A stretch of DNA of 64,000 bases from Branchinecta lynchi (GCA_023053575.1 JAKZAP010000021.1:9300212-9364211), one strand, 5' to 3'. Numbered from the stretch's first letter, positions 56,601 through 58,860 are shown. Notes: generated from the letters alone by a model not told the origin. Numbers and translations are program-made.

Positions 56601-58276
56601 CCGTATAATTCTATTTATACAAAAGAGTTTCCGTGGAAGTAAGAGTTTGAAGGCGTCAAAGTTTGTAAACAAAGACAAAGTCTCGTCCTATTGGTCGATT
56701 ATGACACATTTTTTCAAATCCGCATCATCGTCGACCAATAGGATTCGAGACTCCAATTTTGTGTTAAAACTTTGAAGCCTTCAAGCTCTTGCTTCCATGG
56801 AAACTCTTTTGCAAAAATAGAATTATCCTATTAAGGAATAGCCCAATTAACATTTCCAGCAAGTCCCTAGCTCAGAATGATGATAAAACGCCAATAATTT
56901 AAATTCAAAGTTGAAAGTCCTATACTTCCCAATTATCACGGTGATGATGATGTAGCAATATCCGTTTTCATCGGGTAGGGTGCAATCTCTCTATATGCAT
57001 ATTCAACACCCGAACTCTGTTGACCAATCAGGGAGGAGAACGGAGAGAGGAGAATCGACAATTCACCATCGGAGCAAATTCTCCATTCTGCAGAATCGCG
57101 AGGCTTTCCCCGTTCTCGATTCTGACAAAAACGCAAGAAAAGGAGAATTCACTTCATCTGAATAGTCCTGAAACGCGAAATAGGACAATTCGGATCAAAA
57201 ACCCAACTAACGTGTCGACGAGTTCAGGATCGGCATTAAAGTAGTAATGTCATAACACATTTTTTTCCACTCAATAGTTTCGGTTCCGTACTATTTTGCT
57301 AATTCGACAGTTCCACTTCGGGCCAGTTGTTCTAAAAACATCTTTTGGTCGCTGTCTGGTTGACTAGCCCGAGGACTCGCCTTCTTTCCTCGCTTCTTTC
57401 AGCAGAACTTCGCAGAGCAAGGTCTGCTAACGAAACACAAGCTCTGATAGCAAAAACTGCAAAAGCGGAATCTCGGCTCTTTTTTTGCTCATTTCAATTA
57501 CTGGGAGGAAAGGAATTAGAAGAAAGTATAAAAATAGAAAAATCGGGGACAATTTGAATCGCAAAACAAAAAGCCTAGGGAAAATTTCCATGGAAAAAAT
57601 AAGAATTTGACCAGAAAATAAACTTCGGGGAAAATCGACTTGACAAATGGAAAAATTCAAATCTAGCTCGATTTTTCAAAATATCTGGGCAAACAAAAAT
57701 CAGACTTCCATCTTCGAAGTTTCATAACAGACAAAAGAAGGATGCGCGGCTTCAACAGACAGTGCGTAACAGATAACACTTGTTATGTTATCTGTTGTGT
57801 TGGAAAACGTTATACCTGAAATGTTCTGCACAACAAGCATTGCCAGAAAGAGCCAAAAAAGAATCTATTTCTATTTTGTTTGTCGTATTGATGTCAGAAA
57901 ATTCAGCAGATGCTTTTTGGCGATTTGTAGGCTTTCCTGATGACAACGCTTTTTATGCATAACATTTTCAAACATAACAGACAACATCCGAAGTGTTGTA
58001 TGTTACGCATTGACGTTTGAAACCGCGCATCCTTCTGTTGTCTGTTATGAAACTTCTGACAGTATAGAGGGCGATATCGAATCCTCCCACCCACCTCCCA
58101 AAACTCAAGAAGACATACCTCATTGCTGACATTACGGTCCGACCAAGGTCCTTGAGAATAGCCTTGTAGTCTGTACCTCACAACATATCCCATGATGATT
58201 CCGTTTCTCAGGTTTTCTTCCGGTGGCTGCCAAGCGATCATAATCTCCGATTGGGAGCGGGCTGAACCGACAACGC
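5384..58276 (-). CDS. sdk: Sidekick cell-adhesion protein, C-terminal 1,427 residues, 17 exons (5' part outside window)
   Basis: Sidekick proteins are single-pass immunoglobulin/Fn3 homophilic adhesion molecules of synapses and epithelial junctions. The exons are join 58119-58276, 51674-51932, 43907-44200, 42612-42919, 38958-39212, 36090-36324, 32437-33333, 30402-30595, 27888-28107, 25943-26145, 22766-22907, 21281-21406, 18036-18188, 13554-13711, 12571-12742, 8070-8335, 5384-5626, read on the minus strand. All sixteen joins keep phase with no stop; total 4,283 bp. Counting residue 1 as the codon split at 58276, Fn3 domains lie at about 1-97, 98-206, 207-304, 305-403, 404-505, 506-605, 606-705, 706-803, 803-910, 911-1014, 1015-1110 and 1111-1205; membrane span 1224-1247; cytoplasmic tail 1248-1427. 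Recalled vertebrate Sidekicks have six Ig and thirteen Fn3 domains, so these are Fn3 2-13. The tail blocks HSFVNHY and terminal GFSSFV identify Sidekick rather than another Fn3 protein. Many N-glycosylation sequons lie in the ectodomain. Start, signal peptide, Ig domains and promoter are not in the window. Confidence 0.95.
5846..5985 (+). repeat. dispersed repeat with AGCTGACGTATCCGTTTTG core
   Basis: Shares TTGCCAAGAAGGGCCGAAAT and AGCTGACGTATCCGTTTTG with 10744-10870, 23455-23531 (inverse), 37600-37670, 38713-38885, 43257-43460, 46310-46395, 52377-52490 and 63850-63940. Class unknown; some copies are foldbacks. Confidence 0.7.
6008..7098 (+). mobile_element. GGGATCCC-ended element with about 150-bp tandem subrepeats
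   Basis: Starts near AAAGGTTTCGATAGGATCCC and ends TTACGTTTTGGGATCCCAAA. Inside are about four degenerate units with TTCCGGTTTTGGCCGGATTC and TCTAATCAACTTCAAATAAA, then a (GGAC)n stretch. Copies: 10919-11968, 33970-34832, 44569-45300 and 53577-55016. No coding capacity seen; probable ORFs here are translated simple repeats. Confidence 0.75.
7616..7923. mobile_element. MITE with GCGTGTTCCACCCTTCT ends
   Basis: Inverted ends GCGTGTTCCACCCTTCT and AGTTGGGTGGGACACGC, inner palindromes of AGTAACTATTAGTTACT and a TGACGTCA near the right end. Other copies: 15579-16430, 24452-24740, 27458-27745, 42173-42448. Confidence 0.85.
8070..8335 (-). CDS. sdk: sdk exon 16 of 17: cytoplasmic tail, proximal part
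   Basis: Residues 1259 (split) to 1347. Acceptor ATCCAG precedes 8335; donor GTAAGG begins at 8069. It is low in hydrophobics, with GFAIELRQS, a proline stretch KPPPRPAPASIAYSDDESA and an acidic/serine end (SLSSSESQ). The PPRP..YSDE pattern is shared with the vertebrate tail as I recall it. The proline run could bind SH3 domains, which is inference. Phase 1 to 0. Confidence 0.92.
8578..8955. mobile_element. foldback MITE, AGTTGCGTTTTT-ended, GATACCATGGTATC subtype
   Basis: Starts AGTTACGTTTTTGCAG and ends CTGCAAAAACGCAACT. It is filled with the near-palindrome GATACCATGGTATC and variants (GATACCACGGTAAC). Full copies: 13739-14119 and 20873-21244; short copies: 9313-9580 and 43508-43604. Confidence 0.85.
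9313..9580. mobile_element. foldback MITE, GATACCATGGTATC subtype, shorter copy
   Basis: TTGCGTTTTTGCAGATACC at the left and GGCAAAAACGCAACT at the right, about 110 bp shorter in the middle than the full copies. Confidence 0.8.
10039..10206. mobile_element. TA-flanked MITE, CACTGTAAAAAGTTT family
   Basis: TA CACTATACAAATTTTCTC to TTTTTTTTACAGTG TA; same inner layout as 2096-2268. Confidence 0.75.
10744..10870 (+). repeat. dispersed repeat with AGCTGACGTATC core
   Basis: TTGCCAAGAAGGGCCGGAAT followed by AGCTGACGTATCTGTTTT and AGTCGGCTTGGG, as at 5846. Confidence 0.6.
10919..11968 (+). mobile_element. GGGATCCC-ended element with tandem subrepeats
   Basis: Begins CAAAGGTTTCGATGGGATCC and ends TTACGTTTTGGGATCCCAAA. 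It has about four subrepeats with TTTTCCGGTTT and CCGGATTCC. Between these and the right end lies a shortened CAGACGGACA stretch. Confidence 0.75.
12102..12530. mobile_element. TA-type MITE (CACTGTAAAAAGTTT family) split by a second MITE
   Basis: Left part ends TATTTGCTACTG at 12166 and the right part resumes AGATTAATCTTATCTCTACT at 12417. Other copies read straight through this junction, which shows the insertion. Right end is CCAGTGTA at 12530. Confidence 0.8.
12167..12414. mobile_element. CACTGTCAG-family MITE nested in another MITE
   Basis: Ends CACTGTTAGAAGTTTC and GAAACTTCTGACAGTG are inverted repeats, flanked on both sides by TG, a probable mutated form of the usual TA duplication. 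Confidence 0.8.
12571..12742 (-). CDS. sdk: sdk exon 15 of 17: transmembrane segment
   Basis: Residues 1202-1258 plus one base. Acceptor TTCCAG precedes 12742; donor GTAAGT begins at 12570. After the juxtamembrane stretch (LEYGYLQQRPFYHQ) comes a hydrophobic span of about 24 residues (FLVTLAAACIVIVTMLVAIL), followed by the basic stop-transfer run KSKSHQYKRK. This fits the type I topology of Sidekick. Phase 0 to 1. Confidence 0.95.
12743..13553 (-). other. sdk intron 14
   Basis: GT-AG, 811 bp. I recognise no repeat family or RNA in it, only short A/T runs. It is one of the few introns without an obvious MITE. Confidence 0.7.
13554..13711 (-). CDS. sdk: sdk exon 14 of 17: second half of Fn3 13
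   Basis: Residues 1149 (split) to 1201. Acceptor TTTTACAG precedes 13711; donor GTAAGT begins at 13553. It encodes KWSTVAKTETG, then NLLPSTTYLFRVISYNRYG and YSSEE. This completes the membrane-proximal Fn3 domain. Only about 27 bp separate the exon from the MITE at 13739, so the polypyrimidine tract and probably the branch site are squeezed against transposon DNA. Phase 1 to 0. Confidence 0.93.
13739..14119. mobile_element. foldback MITE, GATACCATGGTATC subtype, next to exon 14
   Basis: AGTTGCGTTTTTGCAGATAC to AAATCGCAACT. Its left edge is 27 bp from the exon 14 edge. The order of inner segments is the inverse of the copy at 20873-21244. Confidence 0.85.
14250..14710. repeat. dispersed repeat shared with 41285-41830 and 61330-61740
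   Basis: Common phrases: ACTGAAAAGGCAGCTTATTA, CAGACGCGGAGAATTTGAA and CGCATTTTTATCGGGCTTTT. A shorter version lies at 46770-46940. Probably an inner part of the large foldback family. Confidence 0.6.
15579..16430. mobile_element. GCGTGTTCCACC-family MITE enlarged by a nested foldback
   Basis: Ends GCGTGTGCTCCACC and GTAGGGTGGAACACGC. It is 852 bp because it contains the TA-flanked element 15852-16230 and extra DNA also present at 45886-46076 without that insertion. Confidence 0.8.
15852..16230. mobile_element. long foldback MITE, CACTGTCAG family
   Basis: TA CACTGTCAGAAGTTTC to GAAACTTCTGACAGTG TA, with arms of about 150 bp (CTAGATCTCCAACAACACC and its inverse) around a centre that again holds CACTGTCAGAAGTT. 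58356-58741 is the same compound element with the centre inverted. Confidence 0.85.
17328..17460. mobile_element. remnant of CACTGTCAG-like MITE
   Basis: ACTGTCAGAAATTTGATAA at one end and AACATTTAAAAGGGTCATAA at the other; diverged and without clear target duplication. Confidence 0.45.
18036..18188 (-). CDS. sdk: sdk exon 13 of 17: end of Fn3 12 and first half of Fn3 13 (no methionine)
   Basis: Residues 1098 (split) to 1148 plus one base; 153 bp, phase 1 to 1, divisible by three. It has no minus-strand ATG ORF and was found by searching for the missing domain half. Acceptor TTTTTCAG precedes 18188; donor GTAAGT begins at 18035. It encodes NVTTGPQEGSPGRPKDLLL, then VGLQWENGASGKGPI and GYYVEAKKK. 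NVTTGPQEGSPG is close to a very conserved Sidekick stretch. Inverted copies of one MITE lie outside both neighbouring splice sites. Confidence 0.94.
18744..18935. mobile_element. remnant of CACTGTCAG-like MITE
   Basis: GACTGTGAGAAGTCTGATAA, then CACAAGGATGCGCAATTTC, both diverged family motifs. Confidence 0.5.
18958..20790 (-). pseudogene. non-LTR retrotransposon, 3' half, frameshifted and interrupted
   Basis: Minus-strand frames give in order PDLMKVTIIPLSKNKCGD, an NYRPIAV-type block, FNQFGFKQQHGTVSCIF, then (after the MITE) FDRVNPELLF, EFRVKWG, NGIKQGGIISPLLFNVFIDD, ELDDMVLMVPS where YADD is expected, YLGYFLDDVW and MRKLKVCFNNAFL. Several frameshifts and at least one stop separate them, so it is dead. 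The 3' end carries an ATTGATTGATTGA tail near 18958. It is related to, but not identical with, the fragment at 1-453. Confidence 0.85.
20055..20502 (+). mobile_element. TTAA-flanked MITE (piggyBac-like) inside the LINE
   Basis: TTAA AGGACACCTGAA at the left and TTCAGGTGTCCT TTAA at the right form perfect inverted ends. Removing the element with one TTAA rejoins the reverse transcriptase from CIF to SPVF with a single frameshift. Inner sequence can be read as an open stretch but has no recognised domain. Second copy inverted at 23968-24401. Confidence 0.85.
20873..21244. mobile_element. foldback MITE, GATACCATGGTATC subtype, next to exon 12
   Basis: AGTTGCGTTTTTGCTGATAC to GCAAAAACACAACT. Its edge is 36 bp from exon 12. 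It starts with the segment that ends the copy at 13739-14119, so the two are inverted relative to each other. Confidence 0.85.
21281..21406 (-). CDS. sdk: sdk exon 12 of 17: middle of Fn3 12
   Basis: Residues 1056 (split) to 1097 plus one base; 126 bp, phase 1 to 1, so symmetric. Acceptor TTTTTAG precedes 21406; donor GTAAGA begins at 21280. It encodes FSKQVKQKVNGNTL, then VYHFAVRALSIDYGPPSE. This corresponds to the YTFRVRAQTIDYGP block of the family as I recall it. The 372-bp foldback MITE at 20873-21244 ends 36 bp below the exon. Confidence 0.93.
22031..22225 (-). mobile_element. LINE 3' tail with (ATT)n end
   Basis: The minus strand matches 35720-35898 closely: GCGTGAATGACGATCCA, GCTATTAAGGAAATAAAGTA and a final (ATT)n. 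It is a second, 5'-truncated copy of that LINE family. Confidence 0.8.
22474..22682. mobile_element. 5' half of a CACTGTCAG-family MITE
   Basis: CTCAGAAGTTTCATAACAGA then GGATGCGCGGTTTCAACAGA and AAAAATTCAGCAGATTC; the second end is missing. Confidence 0.65.
22766..22907 (-). CDS. sdk: sdk exon 11 of 17: first half of Fn3 12
   Basis: Residues 1009-1055 plus one base. Acceptor TTTCAG precedes 22907; donor GTAAGA begins at 22765. It encodes GLPGLPGSLNFTEITMNSL, then VSWDTPIKPNGEILGY, and ends HQDE. Phase 0 to 1. A broken MITE copy (22474-22682) lies downstream of the donor. Confidence 0.93.
23144..23167. repeat. (AT)n microsatellite
   Basis: An AT run of about 24 bp. Confidence 0.9.
23455..23531 (-). 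repeat. dispersed repeat with ACGTATCCG core, inverse copy
   Basis: AACGGATACGTCAGCTGAAT followed by TTTCGGCCCTTCTTGGCAA, the inverse of 5846-5985. Confidence 0.7.
23968..24401 (-). mobile_element. TTAA MITE, inverted second copy, one end lost
   Basis: TTAAAGGTAACCTGAA at 23968 matches the terminus at 20055 with two changes. The body is closely similar to 20055-20502 on the opposite strand; similarity stops at GGTTTCATTG near 24401, so the second terminus is missing. Confidence 0.8.
24452..24740. mobile_element. GCGTGTTCCACC-family MITE that seeds a satellite
   Basis: GCGTGTTACACCCTTCT at the left and TAAGCAGGTTGGAAC at the right. Its last 45 bp are the first 45 bp of the adjacent 120-bp tandem unit. 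Confidence 0.8.
24698..25417. repeat. 120-bp tandem repeat, six copies
   Basis: TGACGTCACCTAGTAACTAC recurs at exactly 120-bp spacing (line-end phases 24720, 24840, 24960, 25080, 25200, 25320). Each unit is a MITE right end plus about 75 bp of flanking DNA (ACCCGCTTGGAGCACTGAAC). Copies 2-6 differ by only a few bases, so the array is young. Confidence 0.95.
25943..26145 (-). CDS. sdk: sdk exon 10 of 17: end of Fn3 11, with a GC donor
   Basis: Residues 941 (split) to 1008. Acceptor TGTAG precedes 26145. The 5' splice site reads CAG|GCAAGT, a consensus GC-AG donor; no GT in phase lies at this edge, and the next exon resumes exactly in phase 0. It encodes GYKIFYNPVG, EYTMEILAFNPAGDGP and ends VNVRTLQ. 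The NAAGDGP-type block I recall from the vertebrate domain matches. Confidence 0.94.
26188..26344 (+). mobile_element. tRNA-derived SINE with (TAGA)n tail
   Basis: An A box (TGGCCGAAGGG) at 26194 and a B box (GGTTCGAGTCTC) at 26237 are spaced as in a tRNA, then a non-tRNA body of about 80 bp and a tail of GATAGATAGATAG. It has no acceptor-stem pairing, so it is a SINE rather than a tRNA gene. Confidence 0.75.
26533..26662. mobile_element. TA-type MITE, CACTGTAAAAAGTTT family, shortened
   Basis: TA CACTGTACAAAAAA to AGAAACTTTTTACGG; the centre is about 40 bp shorter than in other copies and forms AAGATAAG palindromes. Confidence 0.7.
27458..27745. mobile_element. GCGTGTTCCACC-family MITE, diverged
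   Basis: GTTTGTTCCCCCTTCTCACA to GTAGGATGGAACACG with the family's TTACCATGTGCGGGAGCGTA interior. Confidence 0.7.
27888..28107 (-). CDS. sdk: sdk exon 9 of 17: end of Fn3 10 and start of Fn3 11 (no methionine)
   Basis: Residues 868-940 plus one base. This exon has no ATG-initiated frame of note and was found by reading the minus strand between its neighbours. Acceptor TTTCAG precedes 28107; donor GTAAAC begins at 27887. It reads GSQVVLHDLVRDRNYEIIV, then PFNGQGSGPPSPP, the linker VGEAVPTGEP and INWQPPLASQQN. It supplies the tyrosine corner of Fn3 10 and the tryptophan strand of Fn3 11. Phase 0 to 1 fits both neighbours. Confidence 0.93.
28451..29670. mobile_element. TACACTGTA-type MITE carrying a large insertion
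   Basis: The outer parts (CGGACTTCAGTCGTTG and CCGAATTCCGACAGCTAAAA) match a short element at 31471-31600 that lacks the insert. The insert at about 28495-29576 begins CAGTGTTGCCACTTATGCCG and ends CGGTCGAGTGGCAAC, with inverted CGCCCTTCGCGGT-like inner motifs; these ends are hAT-like. I could not find an 8-bp duplication. Confidence 0.55.
30021..30368. repeat. 89-bp tandem repeat, four copies, each with a hairpin
   Basis: GAGACTTCGGCTGAACAATA recurs at 30021, 30111, 30200 and 30289. Between units, TTGTTCAGC and GCTGAACAA form a perfect 9-bp stem around the loop GAGACTTCG. Copies 2-4 are almost identical. Confidence 0.9.
30402..30595 (-). CDS. sdk: sdk exon 8 of 17: first half of Fn3 10
   Basis: Residues 803 (split) to 867. 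Acceptor CGTAG precedes 30595; donor GTAAGT begins at 30401. The split codon joins to give TLPAAPNVGVASV. It contains VRVDWTPLEDDSFNG and GYQIQYRPVS, then KEEIRGPK at the donor. Phase 1 to 0. An 89-bp tandem repeat ends about 30 bp downstream of the donor. Confidence 0.93.
30717..30733. repeat. poly-G tract
   Basis: Seventeen G on the plus strand, C on the sdk strand. Confidence 0.95.
31471..31600. mobile_element. short MITE, empty version of 28451-29670
   Basis: CACTATAAAAAGTCTC, ATCGGACTTTAGTCGTT, then directly AATTCGGATTTTTATTCCGA and AAAATCCGATGG. Confidence 0.55.
32437..33333 (-). CDS. sdk: sdk exon 7 of 17: large exon with Fn3 7, 8 and 9
   Basis: Residues 504 (split) to 802 plus one base; 897 bp, phase 1 to 1. 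Acceptor TTTTAG precedes 33333; donor GTAAGT begins at 32436. Coding continues above the first internal methionine (about 33178) to the acceptor, giving the start of Fn3 7 (PRSGPVDVSANATSS). Blocks include YLIQVLAYTRIGDG, the linker TYEDVPGAPSNV, ILWDEPMEPNG, VFEVTAKTSIGWGEP and YQFKLQATNDIG, all matching recalled Sidekick Fn3 7-9. It is three to seven times longer than its neighbours because three domains are fused in one exon. Confidence 0.97.
33816..33836. repeat. poly-G tract
   Basis: Twenty-one G in a row, the longest homopolymer in the window. Confidence 0.95.
33970..34832 (+). mobile_element. GGGATCCC-ended element with tandem subrepeats
   Basis: Begins AAAGTTTTCGATGGGATCCC and ends CCACTTACGTTTTCGGAG, so the right palindrome is mutated or cut. 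Contains the usual subrepeats and an ACAGACAGACAGACGGAC stretch. Confidence 0.7.
35080..35898 (+). pseudogene. LINE reverse transcriptase C-terminal end with 3' tail
   Basis: An open frame at 35095-35613 reads VVYFSKRDLPETEDI, FKWSSHVQYVTQKAVPLLKL, CTYIRLCLEYACPAWHPEL and RLEAIQKRVVKIMLDPG, the connection and C-terminal part typical of CR1/L2-like LINEs. The catalytic domain is missing, so it is 5'-truncated. The 3' end is GGAAATAAAGTACATT followed by (ATT)n at about 35876-35898. Confidence 0.88.
36090..36324 (-). CDS. sdk: sdk exon 6 of 17: rest of Fn3 6
   Basis: Residues 426-503 plus one base of codon 504. Acceptor TTTCAG precedes 36324; donor GTATGT begins at 36089. It encodes GYNITFQPVG, then EFVQYEIKVQAYNDVGASSFSPP and the linker TRES. 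The EYEIQVQAFNAVG block I recall from vertebrate Fn3 6 aligns here. Phase 0 to 1. Confidence 0.94.
36374..36546. mobile_element. hAT-like MITE with G-rich and C-rich arms
   Basis: CAGGCCCGTATCCAGG at the left and CCTGGATACGGCCTTG at the right are inverted. Flanks CCTTGAGA and CCATGAGA form an 8-bp duplication with one mismatch, the hAT signature. The arms carry G7 and C14 runs. Confidence 0.8.
36861..37506. mobile_element. foldback element with TAGTCGCGTTTTTG ends
   Basis: TAGTCGCGTTTTTGTC at the left and CAAAAAACGCGACTA at the right. Inner arms TTTTCGGTTTTTTTC and its inverse enclose a loop shared with 40905-40957. A TA-type MITE (37196-37369) sits in the loop. Confidence 0.75.
37196..37369. 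mobile_element. TA-flanked MITE, CACTGTAAAAAGTTT family, near-perfect hairpin
   Basis: TA CACTGTAAAAAGTTTC to GAAAAACTTTTTACAGTG TA, arms pairing over most of the 174 bp. It is the best preserved copy of this family and is nested in another foldback. Confidence 0.85.
38210..38670. mobile_element. CACTGTCAG-family MITE, long copy
   Basis: TA CACTATCAGAAGTTTC to GAAACTTATGACAGTG TA. Inside, ATCGGAAAATTCAGCAGAT occurs twice in direct orientation. Confidence 0.8.
38713..38840. repeat. AT-rich hairpin with GTGCAAAACGGATACG ends
   Basis: GTGCAAAACGGATACGTCAG and CTAACGTATCCGTTTTGCAC are inverted arms of about 29 bp around TTAATATTAAA repeats. It is the foldback form of the repeat at 5846. Confidence 0.85.
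38958..39212 (-). CDS. sdk: sdk exon 5 of 17: end of Fn3 5 and start of Fn3 6
   Basis: Residues 341-425, 255 bp, phase 0 to 0. Acceptor TTTCAG precedes 39212; donor GTGAGC begins at 38957. It contains LTPFLEYALRITAHNVVGVSPPS, then the linker TLQAAP and the first strands of Fn3 6 ending RVRWT. As a symmetric exon it could be skipped in frame. The AT-rich foldback at 38713-38840 lies just downstream in the intron. Confidence 0.94.
39353..39734. mobile_element. foldback MITE, AGTTGCGTTTTT-ended, GAATTCTC subtype
   Basis: AGTTGCGATTTTGATCCGAA to CAGATCAAAAACGC. Contains GAATTCTCCGTTCTC and GAGAACGGGGAAAGCC, the motifs of 56297-57208 without its long central arms. Confidence 0.75.
40791..41070. 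repeat. long near-perfect hairpin, about 112-bp arms
   Basis: Left arm 40791-40904 (GCCACAGGCATCTTTGC, TTTTGTACCATGTCCAATAT) pairs with 40958-41070. The 53-bp loop contains CCTCTAAGATGATGTGCGAG, also in the loop at 37140-37195. Confidence 0.9.
41285..41830. repeat. dispersed repeat, with an internal direct duplication
   Basis: GAGGTTCAGAATACGCGGTG occurs at 41347 and 41508 with about 110 bp repeated after each. Family as at 14250-14710. Confidence 0.7.
42173..42448. mobile_element. GCGTGTTCCACC-family MITE
   Basis: GCGTGTTCCACCCTTCT to AAGTAGAGTGGAACAAGC, with TGACGTCATG near the right end. Confidence 0.8.
42612..42919 (-). CDS. sdk: sdk exon 4 of 17: end of Fn3 4 and start of Fn3 5
   Basis: Residues 238 (split) to 340. 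Acceptor CCAG precedes 42919; donor GTAAGG begins at 42611. It reads through YTVRWTV, THYTFEVYGWTSVGSGP, the linker IEPVLPGPP, and VVLQFTPGFDGNSSITKW. The sequence QFTPGFDG corresponds to the QFRPGYDGK block I recall for Fn3 5 of vertebrate Sidekicks. Phase 1 to 0. Confidence 0.94.
43257..43460. repeat. hairpin repeat with CAGCTACGATTCTT arms
   Basis: CAGCTACGATTCTTCATCA and its inverse occur three times; GATACGTCAGCT and GTAAACAC link it to the 5846 family. Confidence 0.75.
43508..43604. mobile_element. partial GATACCATGGTATC foldback MITE
   Basis: Only the right end is kept, ending CTGCAAAAACGCAACT. Confidence 0.7.
43907..44200 (-). CDS. sdk: sdk exon 3 of 17: end of Fn3 3 and start of Fn3 4
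   Basis: Residues 140 (split) to 237 plus one base. Acceptor GTAG precedes 44200; donor GTGAGT begins at 43906. It includes KYTAYNITVLCFTSPGDGP, a characteristic Sidekick Fn3 3 block, then the linker TAEDVP and the tryptophan strand of Fn3 4 (VKVIWNAPE). Phase 1 to 1, length 294 bp, so the exon is symmetric and could be skipped without a frameshift. Confidence 0.95.
44569..45300 (-). mobile_element. GGGATCCC-ended element, inverse copy, truncated
   Basis: Starts TTTTGGGATCCCAAAACGAA, then CCGTCTGTCCGTCCGAC and subrepeats with AATCCGGCCAAAACCGGAAA. The distal palindrome is missing. Confidence 0.7.
45886..46076. repeat. empty-site homologue of 15790-16340
   Basis: CTCTTGATGACTAACTCTTC, GCCGATGCAAAATCGCC, then AGAGCCGGAAGCGGTAT without the MITE present at 15852-16230. 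Confidence 0.7.
46440..48705 (-). mobile_element. arm of the large foldback family (inner to outer)
   Basis: Inner part: degenerate about 110-bp units with AAGCAAAACCCTTG and GATCATGGGC. Outer part: about 340-bp units with C runs and GGAATCCGGA inverse. It ends CCGACCGACCGACAGACGG, then GCAAGTGCCATA at 48690-48705. Confidence 0.65.
49369..51595 (+). mobile_element. arm of the large foldback family (outer to inner)
   Basis: Starts GCGCTTGCCCTTCGGCCG and AGTGCCATAT, then (CCGTCGGTCTGT)n and about six G-rich units of roughly 340 bp with ACGGGTGATCGGATCTTA and GAAACTTGG. Ends AACAAGTGCCATATGGGC and AGCTCTTGTTT near 51595, where the centre of the complete element at 59803-63121 lies. Confidence 0.7.
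51674..51932 (-). CDS. sdk: sdk exon 2 of 17: end of Fn3 2 and start of Fn3 3
   Basis: Residues 54-139 plus the first base of codon 140. Acceptor CAG precedes 51932; donor GTAAGA follows 51674. It contains the motif LITWKDYEIQIAAYNAVG, with the Fn3 tyrosine corner, then the interdomain linker EGAPEGPP, then the start of the next domain up to YKLQAWK. The exon phase is 0 to 1. The match to the family's LITWKEYEIQ block is strong. Confidence 0.95.
53137..53519 (+). other. possible solo LTR or transposon promoter
   Basis: Runs from TGTTAGTCGCAGG to CATCATTACA and contains GGGTATAAAAGGG (53431-53443) as a TATA-like box. No target duplication or second LTR found, so this is weak. Confidence 0.25.
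53577..55016 (-). mobile_element. GGGATCCC-ended element, most complete copy
   Basis: TTTTTGGGATCCCAAAACGT at one end and TTTTTGGGATCCCATCGAAA at the other. It holds (CCGT)n, the GATGAAACTTGG core and about six subrepeats at roughly 150-bp spacing (AATCCGGCCCAAACCGGAAA at 54071 and 54208). Confidence 0.8.
55150..55440 (+). pseudogene. LINE reverse transcriptase C-terminus fragment
   Basis: The plus frame reads LETLLKRREKLSLVFGTKIL, then LPPYFSMAQERGLRE and, after a frame change, RYLRSCVPAFVNLFN. The RREKL...KxL and RxxRSxxPxxxxLLN pattern is typical of the extreme C-terminus of CR1/RTE-like reverse transcriptases. Confidence 0.65.
55938..56250. mobile_element. CACTGTCAG-family MITE
   Basis: Left end mutated (CCTGTCATACGTTTTATAAC); right end GAAACTTCTGACAGTG. 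Inner ACACGAGGATGCTCGG and CGCGCATCCTCGTGTTA are inverted. Confidence 0.75.
56297..57208. mobile_element. long foldback, AGTTGCGTTTTT-ended, GAATTCTC subtype with long arms
   Basis: AGTTGCGTTTTTGATCCGAA to CGGATCAAAAACCCAACT. Pairing continues inward: ATAGAGAGATTGCA with TGCAATCTCTCTAT, and AGTATAGGACTTTC with GAAAGTCCTATACT. It forms a hairpin of about 910 bp with a centre near 56730. Confidence 0.85.
57712..58066. mobile_element. CACTGTCAG-family MITE just downstream of exon 1
   Basis: GAAGTTTCATAACAGACA to GAAACTTCTGACAGTAT; ends 52 bp from the exon 1 donor. Confidence 0.75.
58119..58276 (-). CDS. sdk: sdk exon 1 of 17 in window: Fn3 domain 2, first half
   Basis: Residues 1-53. The acceptor is ATAG at 58277-58278 and the donor GTATGT begins at 58118. 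The exon enters in phase 1 (one base comes from an upstream exon outside the window) and leaves in phase 0. It carries the IAWQPPEENLRNG turn and GYVVRYRLQGY strand typical of Sidekick Fn3 2. CACTGTCAG-type MITEs lie on both sides, ending 52 bp below the donor and starting 79 bp above the acceptor. Confidence 0.93.
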
Positions 58277-58355
58277 CTATATGAAGAAAAATATGTTGAT
58301 TGATGTCACAGAAAACCCCCCCTTTTCTGTAGAAACCACAACCAACAAGCATGGC

Positions 58356-58741
58356 TACACTGACAGAAGTTTCATAACAGATAGCGTAAAACACTTTCAA
58401 GAATAACACCTTTTCACTTAGAAATAAAGTGTTATGACCAATTAAGTTTACACTATTTCGCGCCTAGATCTCCAACAACACCTTCAATTGGTAAAAATAC
58501 TAACGGGAACGAAGAAACATAACAGATAACATCCCAAAGTGTTATCTGTTGAAACCGCGCATCCTTCTGTTGTCGTTATGTAACTTCTGACAGTGTAGTA
58601 TTTTTACCTATTGAAGGTGTTGTTGGAGATCTAGGCACGAAATAGTATAAACTTAATTGGTCATAACACTTTATTTCTAAGTGAAAAGGTGTTATTCTTG
58701 AAAGTGTTATGCGCGATCTGTTATGAAAATCTGACAGTGTA
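58356..58741. mobile_element. long foldback MITE, CACTGTCAG family
   Basis: TA CACTGACAGAAGTTTC to AATCTGACAGTG TA, with the CTAGATCTCCAACAACACC arms of 15852-16230. The centre is in the opposite orientation to that copy. Confidence 0.85.
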
Positions 58742-58796
58742 GGAACTATCATTATGACCACAGCCGTGCATTTTCTCTCTGCAAAACCCCAACACC

Positions 58797-58860
58797 ACAC
58801 TGTCAGAGGCTTCATAACATTGAACACAAGGATGTGCAATTTCAAAAGACAACACTTGTT
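58797..58860. mobile_element. end fragment of a CACTGTCAG-family MITE
   Basis: CACTGTCAGAGGCTTCATAA and ACACAAGGATGTGCAATTTC; no second end. Confidence 0.6.

Larger units (their letters stand above)
51933..58118 (-). other. sdk intron 1 in window
   Basis: GT-AG, 6,186 bp. A possible promoter/LTR-like stretch (53137-53519), a complete inverse GGGATCCC element (53577-55016), a LINE end (55150-55440) and three MITEs. 52491-53136 shows only local AAAATTACACATC-like duplications. Confidence 0.8.
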
